Source: Candidatus Providencia siddallii (GTDB taxonomy: Bacteria > Pseudomonadota > Gammaproteobacteria > Enterobacterales > Enterobacteriaceae). From it: a DNA stretch of 64,000 bases. Below, piece after piece: positions 53,220-64,000 of this stretch. How positions within the stretch are numbered: position 1 is the stretch's first letter; the number at the start of each line of letters is the position of its first letter. The position numbers and the translations under genes were made by a program. The stretch is from NCBI RefSeq assembly GCF_964026685.1, contig NZ_OZ034688.1, positions 248,001 through 312,000 on the forward strand. Reading direction: 5' to 3'. The notes below the pieces were generated by a model. The model was not told the origin of the DNA and did no database searches. It saw nothing but the letters and a program-made list of their open reading frames with translations.

Positions 53220-53897
53220 ATGAAAAATCAACTTAAGTTGAATAACAAAGAAATTATATCTTTTTTAACAAAACGTTTTCCATATTGTTTTATAGAAAAA
53301 GGTAGGGTACGTCCATTAAAGATAGGTATATTTAAAGATATAATAAAATGTTTATCTGAAGAAGATAATATTAGTAAAACTAAGTTGCGTTCTGCTTTAC
53401 GTTCATATACTTCTAGTCAACGTTATTTATATTCTATAAAAGCTGGTGTAAAACGAATTGATTTAGACGGAAAAGATTCTTGTGAATTAGAAAAAGAACA
53501 TATTATTTACGCTCGTAAACGATTAGTTAATATAAATTCTTGTGTTCGATTAAAACAACTTGAACAAAAAAAATGTAAATATTTTTCTAAAAAAAAAATA
53601 AAAAAAAATAGTTTTAATGATATTAATCATAATATTAAATATAAAAATATAGATAATAAATGTAAAGAATGTTTAAATAGTATTTTTATAAAACCAGAAA
53701 AAAATACTTTTTTTAAAAAAGATTTAAAAACTATTATAAATATAAATTCTCTTAAAATTGGTCAAATGTTAAAAATAAAAGTTGGTAGTAATATTTTTGA
53801 TGCTTTAATATTAGAAATAACTAAAGATATTTTTAGAGTTCAATTATCAAATGGACTTGAGATGATTGTACGAAAAGAACATTTATTATTAAAGTAA
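53220..53897 (+). CDS. proQ: RNA chaperone ProQ
   Basis: FinO-domain RNA-binding protein acting on structured sRNAs and mRNA 3' ends. The FinO domain (about residues 8-120) shows KEIISFLTKRFPYCF, RPLKIGIFKDI, LRSALRSYTSSQRYL and GVKRIDLDG. A Lys/Asn-rich linker follows, then the small C-terminal Tudor-like domain (LKIGQMLKIKVGSNIFDALILEI in pieces, ending VRKEHLLLK). 225 residues (E. coli 232). Eight bases before prc, the E. coli proQ-prc operon. Retention of an RNA chaperone is notable in a cell with few regulators. Confidence 0.95.
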   Translation: MKNQLKLNNKEIISFLTKRFPYCFIEKGRVRPLKIGIFKDIIKCLSEEDNISKTKLRSALRSYTSSQRYLYSIKAGVKRIDLDGKDSCELEKEHIIYARKRLVNINSCVRLKQLEQKKCKYFSKKKIKKNSFNDINHNIKYKNIDNKCKECLNSIFIKPEKNTFFKKDLKTIININSLKIGQMLKIKVGSNIFDALILEITKDIFRVQLSNGLEMIVRKEHLLLK

Positions 53898-53905
53898 TTT
53901 TATAT

Positions 53906-55912
53906 ATGAATATTTTTTTTATTATTTTTATTTTATTTATTTTTAATATTTCTGATTCATTTGCTTGCAAAACACGAACTATTTCGCATATTAATATTAA
54001 GGAATTACCTGTTTTAAAACAAGAAAAACATCATGCAACAGTTTCTAAAAGAATAGTATCGAAACTAATTACATTGCATTATTGTCAATTTGATTTTAAT
54101 GAAGATTTTTTAAAAAAGATATTTAATCGCTATTTAAATACATTAGATTTTAGACATAATATTTTATTAGAATCGGATGTTAATAAATATTTAAGATATA
54201 AAATAAATATTATTGAATTATTAAAAAAAGGTGATTTAAATAAATTATATAATTTATTTAATTTAATACAAAAAAAGCGTTTTGAACGTTTTAAATATTC
54301 TATAGAACGTTTGAAAAAAACTATAAATTTAAATTCTTATGATTATTTTGAAGTTGATCGTTCAAATTCTTCTTGGCCAAAAAATATAGTGGAATTAAAT
54401 CGACTTTGGGATAAAGAAATTATTTTTGATTGGTTAAATTTAAAATTATTAGGTAAAAATGATCAAGAAATAATAGAAAAATTAACTAAACGTTATTATT
54501 TTATTTTAAAATATTTAACACATTTAAAAAGTGAAGATGTATTTCAATTAATTATTAATTCATTTACTTATGAATTAGATCCTCATACTGTTTATTTATC
54601 TCCATATGATACTAAAAAATTTAATTCTGAAATTACTTTATATTTAGATGGTATTGGTGTAATTTTACAACAAAATTATGAAAATATAATTATTAATTCA
54701 TTAATTATTAATAGCCCAGCAGAAAAAAATAAAAAATTAAACATTGGTGACAAAATAATTGGTGTAGGTCAAAATAAAAAATCTATTATAGATATATTTG
54801 GTTGGCATATTGAAGATGTTATTGATTTAATAAAAGGACCTAAAGGTAGTAAAGTTTATTTAAAAGTATTATCTAATTATAAAAAATCAAAATCTCGTAT
54901 AGTAAAAATAATAAGGGATCGAATTTATCTTAAAAATAATAATGTTAAATTAGTTTTAAAACAATATGATAAAAATAAAATTGCAATTTTAAATATTCCT
55001 AGTTTTTATATTGGTTTAACAAATGATGTAAATAATAAATTACAAAAAATTATTAATAATAATTGTTCAATTGTTATTATAGATTTACGAGGTAACGGCG
55101 GTGGTATTTTAAATGAAGCAATATTGTTATCTGGATTATTCATTAAAAATGGTCCTATTGTACAAATTCGTGATAGTAATAATAATATATATCAAAAAAT
55201 TGATAGTGATATAAAAAATTTTTATAAAGGATTATTGGTAGTTCTAGTAGATTGTTTTAGTGCATCTGCATCAGAAATTTTTACTGCTGCAATGCAAGAT
55301 TATAAAAGAGCATTAATTATTGGTGAACCAACTTTTGGGAAAGGTACTGTTCAACAACATAAAACTTTAAATCGTATATATGATAATTTATTAAATCCTG
55401 AATGGCCAATTTTAGGATCAATACAATATACATTTCAAAAGTTTTATCGTGTTGATGGGAATAGTATACAAAATATTGGTGTTATTCCAGATATTATTTT
55501 ATCAACAAAAAACATTTATGAAATAGGTGAACGTTTTGAAAAAAATTCATTAAAACATGATAAAATTAGTTCAGTAAATTATGATAAATATAATTTTATA
55601 CCAAAGGATTTATCATTTATAAAAAATAGATCTTTAGATCGTATTAAAAAAAAATATTGTGATATATATTATAATTATGAAATTTTAAAATGTTTTAAAA
55701 AAAATGAAAAATTAATTTCTCTTAATTATATTTTTCGTAAAAAAGAAGAAACAAAAATGAAAATTAATTGTATTAATAAATATTATTTATGTTGTAAATC
55801 TCTATTACATTTTAATTATAGACAGAAAACATTTGATCAGTTTGATTTTTATTTAGATGAAAGTATTAGAATTGCAATTGATTTTAAAAATTTAGTATCT
55901 AATTTTAGATAA
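53906..55912 (+). CDS. prc: Periplasmic tail-specific protease Prc (Tsp)
   Basis: Degrades proteins with nonpolar C-termini, including ssrA-tagged periplasmic ones, and processes penicillin-binding protein 3 in E. coli. N-terminal signal (residues 1-19, cut near SFA/CKT). An N-terminal helical domain, a PDZ domain (about 235-325, IGVILQQNYENI to GDKIIGVGQ), and the protease core with DLRGNGGGILNEA, the catalytic Ser in CFSASASEIFTAAMQDYKRA (in pieces) and Lys in PTFGKGTVQ. 668 residues (E. coli 682). With UGA in flux, C-terminally extended proteins could be natural substrates (speculation). Confidence 0.95.
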   Translation: MNIFFIIFILFIFNISDSFACKTRTISHINIKELPVLKQEKHHATVSKRIVSKLITLHYCQFDFNEDFLKKIFNRYLNTLDFRHNILLESDVNKYLRYKINIIELLKKGDLNKLYNLFNLIQKKRFERFKYSIERLKKTINLNSYDYFEVDRSNSSWPKNIVELNRLWDKEIIFDWLNLKLLGKNDQEIIEKLTKRYYFILKYLTHLKSEDVFQLIINSFTYELDPHTVYLSPYDTKKFNSEITLYLDGIGVILQQNYENIIINSLIINSPAEKNKKLNIGDKIIGVGQNKKSIIDIFGWHIEDVIDLIKGPKGSKVYLKVLSNYKKSKSRIVKIIRDRIYLKNNNVKLVLKQYDKNKIAILNIPSFYIGLTNDVNNKLQKIINNNCSIVIIDLRGNGGGILNEAILLSGLFIKNGPIVQIRDSNNNIYQKIDSDIKNFYKGLLVVLVDCFSASASEIFTAAMQDYKRALIIGEPTFGKGTVQQHKTLNRIYDNLLNPEWPILGSIQYTFQKFYRVDGNSIQNIGVIPDIILSTKNIYEIGERFEKNSLKHDKISSVNYDKYNFIPKDLSFIKNRSLDRIKKKYCDIYYNYEILKCFKKNEKLISLNYIFRKKEETKMKINCINKYYLCCKSLLHFNYRQKTFDQFDFYLDESIRIAIDFKNLVSNFR

Positions 55913-56241
55913 ATATAATTTTATAAAATATAAAAAAATTTTTAAAAAAATAAATTATTAATAAATGTTTTTTTAATTTTTATTAATTTGATTTTTTATT
56001 GAAAATTAATTTTATATAATATTTAATAATTTAAAAAAATATTTTAATATATAAATTATAAAATATATTTTATAACTAATAATTAATAATTCAATTTATA
56101 AATAATTTTATATAAAATATTCGTTTTATTATTTTTATTTTAAATATAAAAATATTTATTTTAAGTTTTAAAATAAATATTTTTAATAATAAGAGAGCCA
56201 TAAAAAATATCTTGGCTCTCATTTAATATTAATTAAATTAT
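55913..56241. other. Convergent AT spacer prc / gapA
   Basis: 329 bases, no genes. The end nearer gapA contains a G+C-bearing terminator (56193-56220). Confidence 0.6.
56193..56220 (-). terminator. Rho-independent terminator of gapA
   Basis: GAGAGCCA (56193-56200) pairs with TGGCTCTC (56213-56220) around a 12-base loop, 21 bases beyond the gapA stop. Read in the gapA direction the stem is followed by TTATTATTAAAAATATT. The G+C stem in a bare A+T spacer makes this the clearest terminator besides that of hns; may also act on prc from the other side. Confidence 0.8.
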
Positions 56242-57688
<1,447 letters not shown>

Positions 57689-59530
57689 TTATGTAATATT
57701 TGTTTTTGTACAGTTAAAACAATATGCATATTGTTTTTTTTGATTTTCGATATTAAGAAAAAAAATATTATCTTTTATATTTGTAGATATATTATATGAA
57801 AATAATGTTTGTAAAATTTTATGTATTTTACCTTGCGTTAATTCAATTAATAATTGATCAATAAATGTAAATTTTGGTTTTATCCAATAAAGTTTAGTAT
57901 AATTTAAATTAGCTAATTTAGCTGCTTTATTTATAGCATCATCAAAGTCACCTAACATATCAATTAAACCGTTTTTAAGTGCATCTTCACCTATCCAAAC
58001 TTGTCCTTGTGCAATTTTATTTATTTCTTTAATTGTTTTTTTGCGTGATTTTGAAACTAATTTAATAAAAGTTTCATAACCATTTTTAGTTGTAAGCTGC
58101 ATCATATTTGATAGTTGTTGATTCATTCCTTTTGTTAAAATATTATTAGTTAATTGAGACGTTGTTACACTATCTGAATTAATTCCTATTGATTTAAGTG
58201 AATTTTCAAAAGTATTTATTATGGTAAAAATACCAATTGAACCAGTTAATGTATTTGGACTTGCAATAATATAATCTGCAGGGGTTGCTATCCAATAACC
58301 ACCAGAAGCTGCTACTCCACCCATTGATACAACAATTGGTTTTTTAAAATTATGTAGTATTTCTAATTCATTTCGTATTAAATCTGATGCATCAACGCTT
58401 CCACCTGGGCTATTTATTCTTAAAATAATTGCTTTTATATTATTATTAAGTCGTGCGTTACGAATTTGTGAAACTATTTTTTCACAATCTGTATTAAATA
58501 TTTGTTTATTATCGATAATAGCACCTTGTACAACTATTACAGCAATGTTGCTGATATTATTTGTTTCTGGAATTTTATTAAAGTAATCATATATACTTAT
58601 ATAATTAAAATGTTTTTTTTCTTTATTCCATCCAAAAACTTTATTTAATGTATTTTCTATTTTTTCATTTGTATAAATTTTATCTATTAATTTTTGATTT
58701 AATGCATATTGTGAGTAATCTCCATTAAGTAATTGTAATTTATTTAAAATAACGTTTGAACCTGGAAAAATTTGTTTTTTTGTTAATTGTCTATTATAAG
58801 CTAAATCATTTAAGTAGTTATTCCATGCTGTATTTAATAAATGTTGATTTATTTGACGAACTTCTTTTGACATATTATTTCGTATTAATGGCTCAACAGC
58901 AGATTTATATGTTCCAACTCTAAATATATGACTATTAATTTTTAATTTATTTAATAGTGATTTGTAATATATATAATTAGTAGAAAAACCTTGTATGTTT
59001 ACAGTTCCATTAGGATATAAGTAAATTTTATCTGCAAAACTAGCTATATAATATTGTGATTGATTATAATTTCTACCTATAGCATAAACAGGTTTTTTAG
59101 TATTTTTAAATTCTTTAATTGCTTTTCCGATATATGTAAGTGATGGTTGATCAGCACCAAAAAAATTATCTAAATATAAAATTATTCCTGTAATTCGTGG
59201 ATCAATTGATGCATAACGAATAGCATTTACTATATCAAATAAACAATTTTCTTGCATATGGTTATTTTGTATATTGAATATTTCATTACTGATTCTTGAT
59301 AATGAATTTGGTGTTGAAATTTGATCTACAACCACACCTTGTATATCAATATATAAAGCTCCAAAAAAGTTTTTTTCTTGTTTATAATCAAATTTATATA
59401 CAGAAAAGAAACAAATTGTTAATACTATTATAATAATAAAAATAGTATTAAAAATTATTTCTCTTATAAATTTTATTGTTTTACAGATAATTTTAAATAA
59501 TTTTAAAATTATGTTATATATATAACGCAT
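57689..59530 (-). CDS. sppA: Signal peptide peptidase A (protease IV)
   Basis: Inner-membrane serine protease that degrades cleaved signal peptides from the periplasmic side. One N-terminal membrane anchor (about residues 24-45). Two tandem repeats of the SppA fold: the catalytic Lys lies in the first (RVGTYKSAVEPLIR) and the Ser in the second (SMGGVAASGGYWIATPAD in pieces, preceded by LRINSPGGSVDASD). 613 residues (E. coli 618). GGAG precedes the ATG at 59528-59530. Stop TAA. Confidence 0.96.
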   Translation of the reverse strand: MRYIYNIILKLFKIICKTIKFIREIIFNTIFIIIIVLTICFFSVYKFDYKQEKNFFGALYIDIQGVVVDQISTPNSLSRISNEIFNIQNNHMQENCLFDIVNAIRYASIDPRITGIILYLDNFFGADQPSLTYIGKAIKEFKNTKKPVYAIGRNYNQSQYYIASFADKIYLYPNGTVNIQGFSTNYIYYKSLLNKLKINSHIFRVGTYKSAVEPLIRNNMSKEVRQINQHLLNTAWNNYLNDLAYNRQLTKKQIFPGSNVILNKLQLLNGDYSQYALNQKLIDKIYTNEKIENTLNKVFGWNKEKKHFNYISIYDYFNKIPETNNISNIAVIVVQGAIIDNKQIFNTDCEKIVSQIRNARLNNNIKAIILRINSPGGSVDASDLIRNELEILHNFKKPIVVSMGGVAASGGYWIATPADYIIASPNTLTGSIGIFTIINTFENSLKSIGINSDSVTTSQLTNNILTKGMNQQLSNMMQLTTKNGYETFIKLVSKSRKKTIKEINKIAQGQVWIGEDALKNGLIDMLGDFDDAINKAAKLANLNYTKLYWIKPKFTFIDQLLIELTQGKIHKILQTLFSYNISTNIKDNIFFLNIENQKKQYAYCFNCTKTNIT

Positions 59531-60240
59531 TTTTTCTCCAAAAAAATTTTATGATTATGTAATTATGATATTTATATGCGTTTATTTATAATATTATTTA
59601 TATTAAATTATATATAAAATAAATATTTTTATGTATAAATAATTTTAATTTTATAATTTATATTATTTTATTAAAATTATTTTTTTATATTTTTTTTATA
59701 AGATAAAAAATATAATTTTAAAAGATAAAAATAAAATATATTATTAGTTATTAATATTTTATTATATTAAATAATATTTAATTAATAAAATATATTAAAA
59801 ATGGTTTTTAATAAAATTAATATAATATAAATTTATATTAAATATGATTTTATCATTTTTTTAATAAAAACATTTGATAAATATATATATAATACAATAT
59901 AAAATAATAAAAAATATTTTTTTATCTTTAATTATTTTAATAAATTATATTTAAGAATATAATTTATTAAAATAATTAAAGATAAAAAAATATATTTTTT
60001 AAAAAAAATGATTTTAATAATATTAGTAATATAAATATATGTTAATAATATATTTTATACAATATGGATAATTAATATATTTAGATAATATATTGATATA
60101 ATTTAAAATTATATAGTTTTGTTAACAAAATATGATAACATTGTTTATGATATAAATAGTAACAATATATAAATTTAATATAATGTATATTTCATATTAT
60201 TTATTATATCACATGTTTAAGTGAGGTATGTAATTATTTA
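59531..60240. other. 710-base divergent spacer sppA / cls
   Basis: No genes. It contains the 38-bp stem palindrome (59914-59993) and a 14-base palindrome TTTTGTTAACAAAA (60117-60130) about 110 bases before cls that could be an operator. A GAGG site (near 60224) precedes cls. Confidence 0.65.
59914..59993. repeat. Very long perfect inverted repeat, 38-bp stem, 4-base loop
   Basis: Every base of 59914-59951 pairs with 59956-59993 (checked pair by pair), around loop TAAG, including the single C-G pair (59926/59981). It is the longest perfect dyad I found in the window. It sits in the divergent spacer between sppA and cls. Flanks continue with weaker complementarity (ATCATTTTTTT-like on the left, AAAAAAAATGAT on the right). 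Function unknown: cruciform, transcription barrier or remnant of an inverted duplication. Confidence 0.9.
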
Positions 60241-61701
60241 ATGGAAAAACTATATACATTTATAAGTTGGATTTTTTTTTTCTTTTATTGGTTATTTATA
60301 TCTACAATTACTATTCGTATTTTAGTTAAAAGAAAACCAGTTACTTCAACTGTAGCTTGGCTATTGATTATTTATATTTTGCCTTTAATTGGTATTACAG
60401 CTTATATTACTTTTGGTGAACTTCATCTTGGTAAACGTCGTATTGATAATGTTCGTAAAATATTACCTTCATTGATATTATGGATGGAAAAATTACGTAA
60501 TTTAAAATGTATTTTTGCTACTGATAATAGTTCTGTTGCTAAACCATTATTTCAATTATGTGAAAAATCTCAAGGGATTGCTGGAGTAAAAGGTAATAAA
60601 ATTCAACTTTTAACTACTTGTAAAGATTCAATTAAAGCTATTGTAACTGATATTAATAATTCTAGAAGTTCTATTGAAATGGTTTTTTATATTTTAAAGC
60701 CAGGTGGATTAGTAAACAGTGTTATTGAAGCATCGATAAACGCTGTTAAGCGAGGAGTAAAATGTAGAATTATGGTGGATTCTATTGGTAGTTGGAATTT
60801 TTTTCATGGAGATGTTCATAATAAAATGCGTGAAGCTGGTATTGAATTTGTTGAATCATTAAAAGTTAATTTAATGCGTTTTTTTTTACGACGTATGGAT
60901 TTACGTCAACATCGAAAAATTATTATAATTGATAATTGTATTTCTTATACTGGTAGTATGAATATGGTAGATCATGATTTTTTTAAGAAAAAACTTAATA
61001 TTGATGAATGTATTGATATTTTAGTTAGAATGGAAGGGCCAGTTACTGCAATATTAGGAATAGTTTATGCTTTTGATTGGGAAATGGAAACTGGACAACG
61101 TCTTTTACCACCTCAACCAGATTTTAATATTACACCTTTTAAACAAAAAGAAGGATATATTACACAAATAATTGCCTCTGGACCAGGTTTTCAAAATGAA
61201 TTAATTCAACAATCACTAATTACTGCTATATTTTCTGCTCGTAAACAGTTAATTATGACTACTCCATATTTTGTACCTAGTGATGTTTTACTTCATGCAA
61301 TTCGTATTGCTGCAATGCGTGGTGTTGATGTTATCATCATTATACCACGAAAAAATGATTCTTTTCTTGTTAGTTGGGCAAGTAGAGCATTTTATACTGA
61401 ATTATTGGAAGTTGGTGTAAAAATTTATCAATTTGAAAAAGGGTTATTGCATACTAAAAGTGTTTTGGTTGATGGACAATTAAGTTTAATTGGTTCTGTT
61501 AATCTTGATATACGTAGTTTATTATTAAATTTTGAAATTACAATTGTAATTGATGATAAAAGTTTTAGTAATGATTTAATATTAATTCAGTATAATTATA
61601 TGTTGCGTTCAACACGTTTAGATGTAAAGAAATGGAATAAACGACCATTATGGCATCATATTATAGAGCGTTTTTGTTATTTTTTTAGCCCGTTATTATA
61701 A
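60241..61701 (+). CDS. clsA: Cardiolipin synthase A
   Basis: Condenses two phosphatidylglycerols to cardiolipin in the inner membrane. 486 residues, the same as E. coli ClsA. Two N-terminal membrane segments (about 8-30 and 38-60) precede two phospholipase-D HKD motifs: [19 protein letters not shown] and [25 protein letters not shown] (both in pieces). [22 protein letters not shown] is also typical. With cdsA and pssA it shows that all three major phospholipids are probably made. Start ATG with a GAGG upstream. Confidence 0.96.
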   Translation: MEKLYTFISWIFFFFYWLFISTITIRILVKRKPVTSTVAWLLIIYILPLIGITAYITFGELHLGKRRIDNVRKILPSLILWMEKLRNLKCIFATDNSSVAKPLFQLCEKSQGIAGVKGNKIQLLTTCKDSIKAIVTDINNSRSSIEMVFYILKPGGLVNSVIEASINAVKRGVKCRIMVDSIGSWNFFHGDVHNKMREAGIEFVESLKVNLMRFFLRRMDLRQHRKIIIIDNCISYTGSMNMVDHDFFKKKLNIDECIDILVRMEGPVTAILGIVYAFDWEMETGQRLLPPQPDFNITPFKQKEGYITQIIASGPGFQNELIQQSLITAIFSARKQLIMTTPYFVPSDVLLHAIRIAAMRGVDVIIIIPRKNDSFLVSWASRAFYTELLEVGVKIYQFEKGLLHTKSVLVDGQLSLIGSVNLDIRSLLLNFEITIVIDDKSFSNDLILIQYNYMLRSTRLDVKKWNKRPLWHHIIERFCYFFSPLL

Positions 61702-61811
61702 ATTTATATATAAGAATATAAATGATTTATTTAAACAAATTATTATAAATATATATTTGTTATGAATTTAATATATATTAATAATTAATGTTTTATTATT
61801 GAATATAGTTT

Positions 61812-61868
61812 TTATATATTAAAAAAATAATTATAATATATAATTATAATTATTTTTTTAATATATAA
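61812..61868. repeat. Perfect inverted repeat, 26-bp stem, after clsA
   Basis: Arms 61812-61837 and 61843-61868 pair perfectly around ATATA; A+T only. With the 38-bp stem upstream, clsA is flanked on both sides by long dyads of unrelated sequence. Confidence 0.85.
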
Positions 61869-62110
61869 TTAATTTTTAATTTGTTAATTAAATTAAAAGT
61901 TATGTTTTTTTATTTTTTTAAAAAATTATTTTATATTTAAAAATTATTTGTAGTAATTTAAATCAAGTGATATTTATTTTATAATAAAATAAAATAGTTA
62001 TTTTTATATTATTAACTATAAAATATAAATAGATATTAAATTTTATATAATTATTTAACAATTAAAATAAAGAAATATCTTTTCTTTTGTAAAAAAATTG
62101 CATTAGTTAA

Positions 62111-62139
62111 AATTTACTTTTAAACTGTTAAAGTAAATT
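62111..62139. promoter_or_regulatory. Inverted repeat in the hns upstream region
   Basis: AATTTACTTT (62111-62120) and AAAGTAAATT (62130-62139) form a 10-base dyad around a 9-base spacer, followed at once by TATATTGC, a plausible -10 region, and about 58 bases before the hns ATG. It could be an operator or curved site for autoregulation; no specific regulator can be named. Confidence 0.4.
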
Positions 62140-62197
62140 ATATATTGCAAATTTTTTATTAATATATATCTTTTAACAAATAATTGAGATAAAAAAA

Positions 62198-62620
62198 ATG
62201 AGCGAATCATTAAAAGCATTAAATAATATACGTACTCTTCGTGCACAATCTCGCGAAGTTACTTTAGAATCTTTAGAAGAAATGTTAGAAAAATTAACTG
62301 TAGTAGTCGAAGAACGTCGATATGAAGAAAATCAAGCTCGTGTTGAATTAGAAGAACGTAATCGTAAATTGGAAAAAGTTCGAAAAATGATTTTAGAACA
62401 AGGAATAAATTTAAACGATCTATTACAAACTATGGATTCTATTAATAATGTTGGTGTTGTGATAAATACAAAAAGTAAACGTATTACTCGTCCTGCTAAA
62501 TATAAATATATTGATGAAAATGGAGAACTTAAAACATGGACAGGACAAGGTAGAACTCCAGCAATAATAAAAATTGCAATTGAAGATGAAGGTAAAACTT
62601 TAGATGATTTTTTAATTTAA
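62198..62620 (+). CDS. hns: Nucleoid-associated protein H-NS
   Basis: Binds AT-rich, curved DNA and silences genes. The N-terminal coiled-coil oligomerisation domain (residues about 1-80; [39 protein letters not shown] in pieces) is followed by a linker and the C-terminal DNA-binding domain [21 protein letters not shown] with the AT-hook-like GQGRTP loop. 140 residues (E. coli 137). StpA is an alternative name but a single copy fits H-NS. Its retention is odd, since almost the whole genome is of the composition H-NS normally prefers. Confidence 0.94.
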   Translation: MSESLKALNNIRTLRAQSREVTLESLEEMLEKLTVVVEERRYEENQARVELEERNRKLEKVRKMILEQGINLNDLLQTMDSINNVGVVINTKSKRITRPAKYKYIDENGELKTWTGQGRTPAIIKIAIEDEGKTLDDFLI

Positions 62621-62632
62621 TATTAATAACAT

Positions 62633-62656
62633 AAACACCCTTATAAAGGGTGTTTA
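62633..62656 (+). terminator. Rho-independent terminator of hns
   Basis: AAACACCC (62633-62640) pairs with GGGTGTTT (62649-62656) around TTATAAAG-like bases, 12 bases after the hns stop, followed by ATTAATAATTA. The run of C and G in an otherwise A+T spacer is distinctive. Confidence 0.85.
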
Positions 62657-62855
62657 TTAATAATTATATTAATTAATTTTATATTTTTATTCATATATAT
62701 TACATTCATAATATATATGAATTTATATTAAAAATATAACAGTGTAATTGTTATTTAATATAATTTTATGTAAAATTAAATATTATATATATAAATATAA
62801 TATTAAATATAATTTTATTTTTATATAAAATTATTTTAATTATATTACTAAATTT

Positions 62856-63671
62856 ATGAAAATTATTTCTTTTAACATTAATGGATTACGAGCTCATTTA
62901 CATCAAATAAAGGCTATTATTGTAAAACATAATCCAGATATAATAGCTTTACAGGAAATAAAGGTTCAAAATGATCATTTTCCGTTTTATGAAATAAATA
63001 AATTAGGTTATCATGCTTTTTGTCATGGGCAAAAAGCATATTATGGTGTTGCATTTTTATCAAAAGAAAAACCTTTTTTAATTAAGAAAGATTTTTCTTT
63101 TGATAAAGAAAATGGACAGTGTAGATTAATTACGTTAACTACTTATATTTGTCAAAAAATATTTATTATCATTAATGCTTATTTTCCTCAAGGTGAAAAT
63201 CGTTCTAATGAAAAAAAATTTTTTTTAAAAAAAATTTTTTATAAAAAATTATATGATTATGTAGTGTCTTTACAAAAAACTGATATACAATTATTAATTG
63301 TTGGAGATATGAATGTTAGTCATACTGATTTAGATATAGGAATAGGAAAAATTAATCAAAATCGTTGGATAAAAAAAGGTAAGTGTTCATTTTTACCTGA
63401 AGAACGTGAATGGTTAACAAAATTATTAAATGGGTGTAATTTAATTGATATTTATCGTGTAAAAAATCCTAATGTAAATGATTCTTTTTCTTGGTTTGAT
63501 TATCGTTCAAAAGCTTTTCAAAGAAATTGTGGATTGCGTATCGATTTAATATTATCTTCTAAAAATTTAATAAAATATTGTATTGAAGTTGGAATAGATT
63601 ATGAAATACGTAATATTGATAGACCATCTGATCATGCACCGATATGGGTTGAATTTGATTTTTCAAAGTAA
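62856..63671 (+). CDS. xthA: Exonuclease III
   Basis: AP endonuclease and 3'-5' exonuclease of base-excision repair. 271 residues (E. coli 268). Catalytic elements: SFNINGLRAHLHQI, the metal-binding Glu in ALQEIKVQ, NAYFPQGENR, VGDMNVSHTDLDIG (in pieces) with Asp-Asn, and the C-terminal SDHAPIWVEF with the catalytic Asp-His. No other repair gene besides xseA is in the window. Start ATG at 62856; stop TAA. Confidence 0.97.
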   Translation: MKIISFNINGLRAHLHQIKAIIVKHNPDIIALQEIKVQNDHFPFYEINKLGYHAFCHGQKAYYGVAFLSKEKPFLIKKDFSFDKENGQCRLITLTTYICQKIFIIINAYFPQGENRSNEKKFFLKKIFYKKLYDYVVSLQKTDIQLLIVGDMNVSHTDLDIGIGKINQNRWIKKGKCSFLPEEREWLTKLLNGCNLIDIYRVKNPNVNDSFSWFDYRSKAFQRNCGLRIDLILSSKNLIKYCIEVGIDYEIRNIDRPSDHAPIWVEFDFSK

Positions 63672-63867
63672 TTTAAAATTATATAAAATAAAAATAATAT
63701 AAATTTTTTTTAAAAAAGAATATTAAGTTAATTTTTTATTTATTAAAAATATTTATAATTATTCTATAAAAAATAATTTTAATAAAATTTTTTAAAATTA
63801 TTAAAAATATTTTTATTAAAATATTTTTTAAATAAATAACATTTAAGACAATTTTAAAAAAAATATT

Positions 63868-64000
63868 TTAAATGTTGTTAGAATATTTGTTTAAATAAAG
63901 AGCTTTAATACGATCGTTTAATGATGGATGAGATAAAAATAAGTTTTTTGTATTTTTTTTATATCCATTAATACAAAATGTGATTAAGAAATTTTTTTCG
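63868..64000 (-). CDS. htpX: Membrane metalloprotease HtpX, C-terminal end (cut by window end)
   Basis: Heat-shock zinc protease of the inner membrane. Only the last 43 or so codons lie in the window: FLITFCINGYKK, NLFLSHPSLNDRIKALYLNKY, ending in TAA at 63868-63870. This aligns with the end of E. coli HtpX ([30 protein letters not shown], from memory). Too short for the usual gene finders but the match is specific. The rest should continue past base 64000. In E. coli htpX is next to prc; here xthA, hns and others lie between. Confidence 0.75.
   Translation of the reverse strand, partial: EKNFLITFCINGYKKNTKNLFLSHPSLNDRIKALYLNKYSNNI

Larger units (their letters stand above)
61702..62197. other. 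AT spacer clsA-hns
   Basis: 496 bases without genes. It holds a 26-bp stem palindrome after clsA (61812-61868) and a 10-base inverted repeat about 60 bases before hns (62111-62139), both listed separately. Confidence 0.6.

Overview
The window is about 64 kb of extremely AT-rich DNA carrying ordinary gammaproteobacterial housekeeping genes. I recognise 53 genes in it. Nearly all resemble Escherichia coli / Enterobacterales proteins at full or near-full length, but they are separated by long, gene-free, almost pure A+T spacers. There are no transposons, phages or CRISPR arrays, and I found no rRNA or tRNA genes. This is the pattern of an old, vertically inherited animal endosymbiont of the Enterobacterales.

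The central observation is the genetic code. Six genes that should be essential or important (birA, trhP, tilS, lpxB, rseP, dapD) are interrupted by in-frame TGA codons and by no other stop. Nine of these TGAs fall where the E. coli protein, as I remember it, has tryptophan; a tenth, near the end of tilS, is ambiguous. Reading TGA as Trp restores full-length proteins of family-typical size. Two other genes, fabZ and map, still end in TGA exactly where their homologues end. TGG remains a common Trp codon. The window therefore looks like a genome caught midway through UGA stop-to-Trp reassignment. From memory, an alternative code at an intermediate stage has been reported for 'Candidatus Providencia siddallii', the bacteriome symbiont of a blood-feeding Haementeria leech. 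Gene content and composition here fit that lineage, but the species call is inference.

Layout. 1-4219: coaA (3' part), birA, murB, murI, fabR, in E. coli order but without the rRNA operon that separates murB and murI there. 5319-19784: purN-purM, perM, dapA-bamC-purC, dapE, maeB, xseA, guaB-guaA (purines, lysine/DAP, outer-membrane assembly). 20663-27008: thiD, trhP, pssA, proS. 27038-47025: a long block on the minus strand in ancestral order, rpsB-tsf-pyrH-frr-dxr-uppS-cdsA-rseP-bamA-skp-lpxD-fabZ-lpxA-lpxB-dnaE-accA-tilS (translation, isoprenoid carrier, phospholipid, outer membrane and lipid A, replication, fatty acids). 47379-52487: map, dapD, glnA, pabB. 53220-64000: proQ-prc, gapA, sppA, cls, hns, xthA, htpX (3' part).

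Together the genes describe a cell that keeps an outer membrane with lipid A and a BAM machine, peptidoglycan precursors (murB, murI, dapA, dapD, dapE), de novo purines, phospholipids and parts of cofactor metabolism (coaA, birA, thiD, pabB), as expected of a vitamin-supplying symbiont. Reduction shows in lost domains: BirA lacks its DNA-binding domain, MaeB its phosphotransacetylase-like half, BamC its C-terminal domain and DnaE its tau-binding tail. murI seems to need slippage on a 10-A run. Several spacers contain long perfect inverted repeats, the largest a 38-bp stem at 59914-59993.
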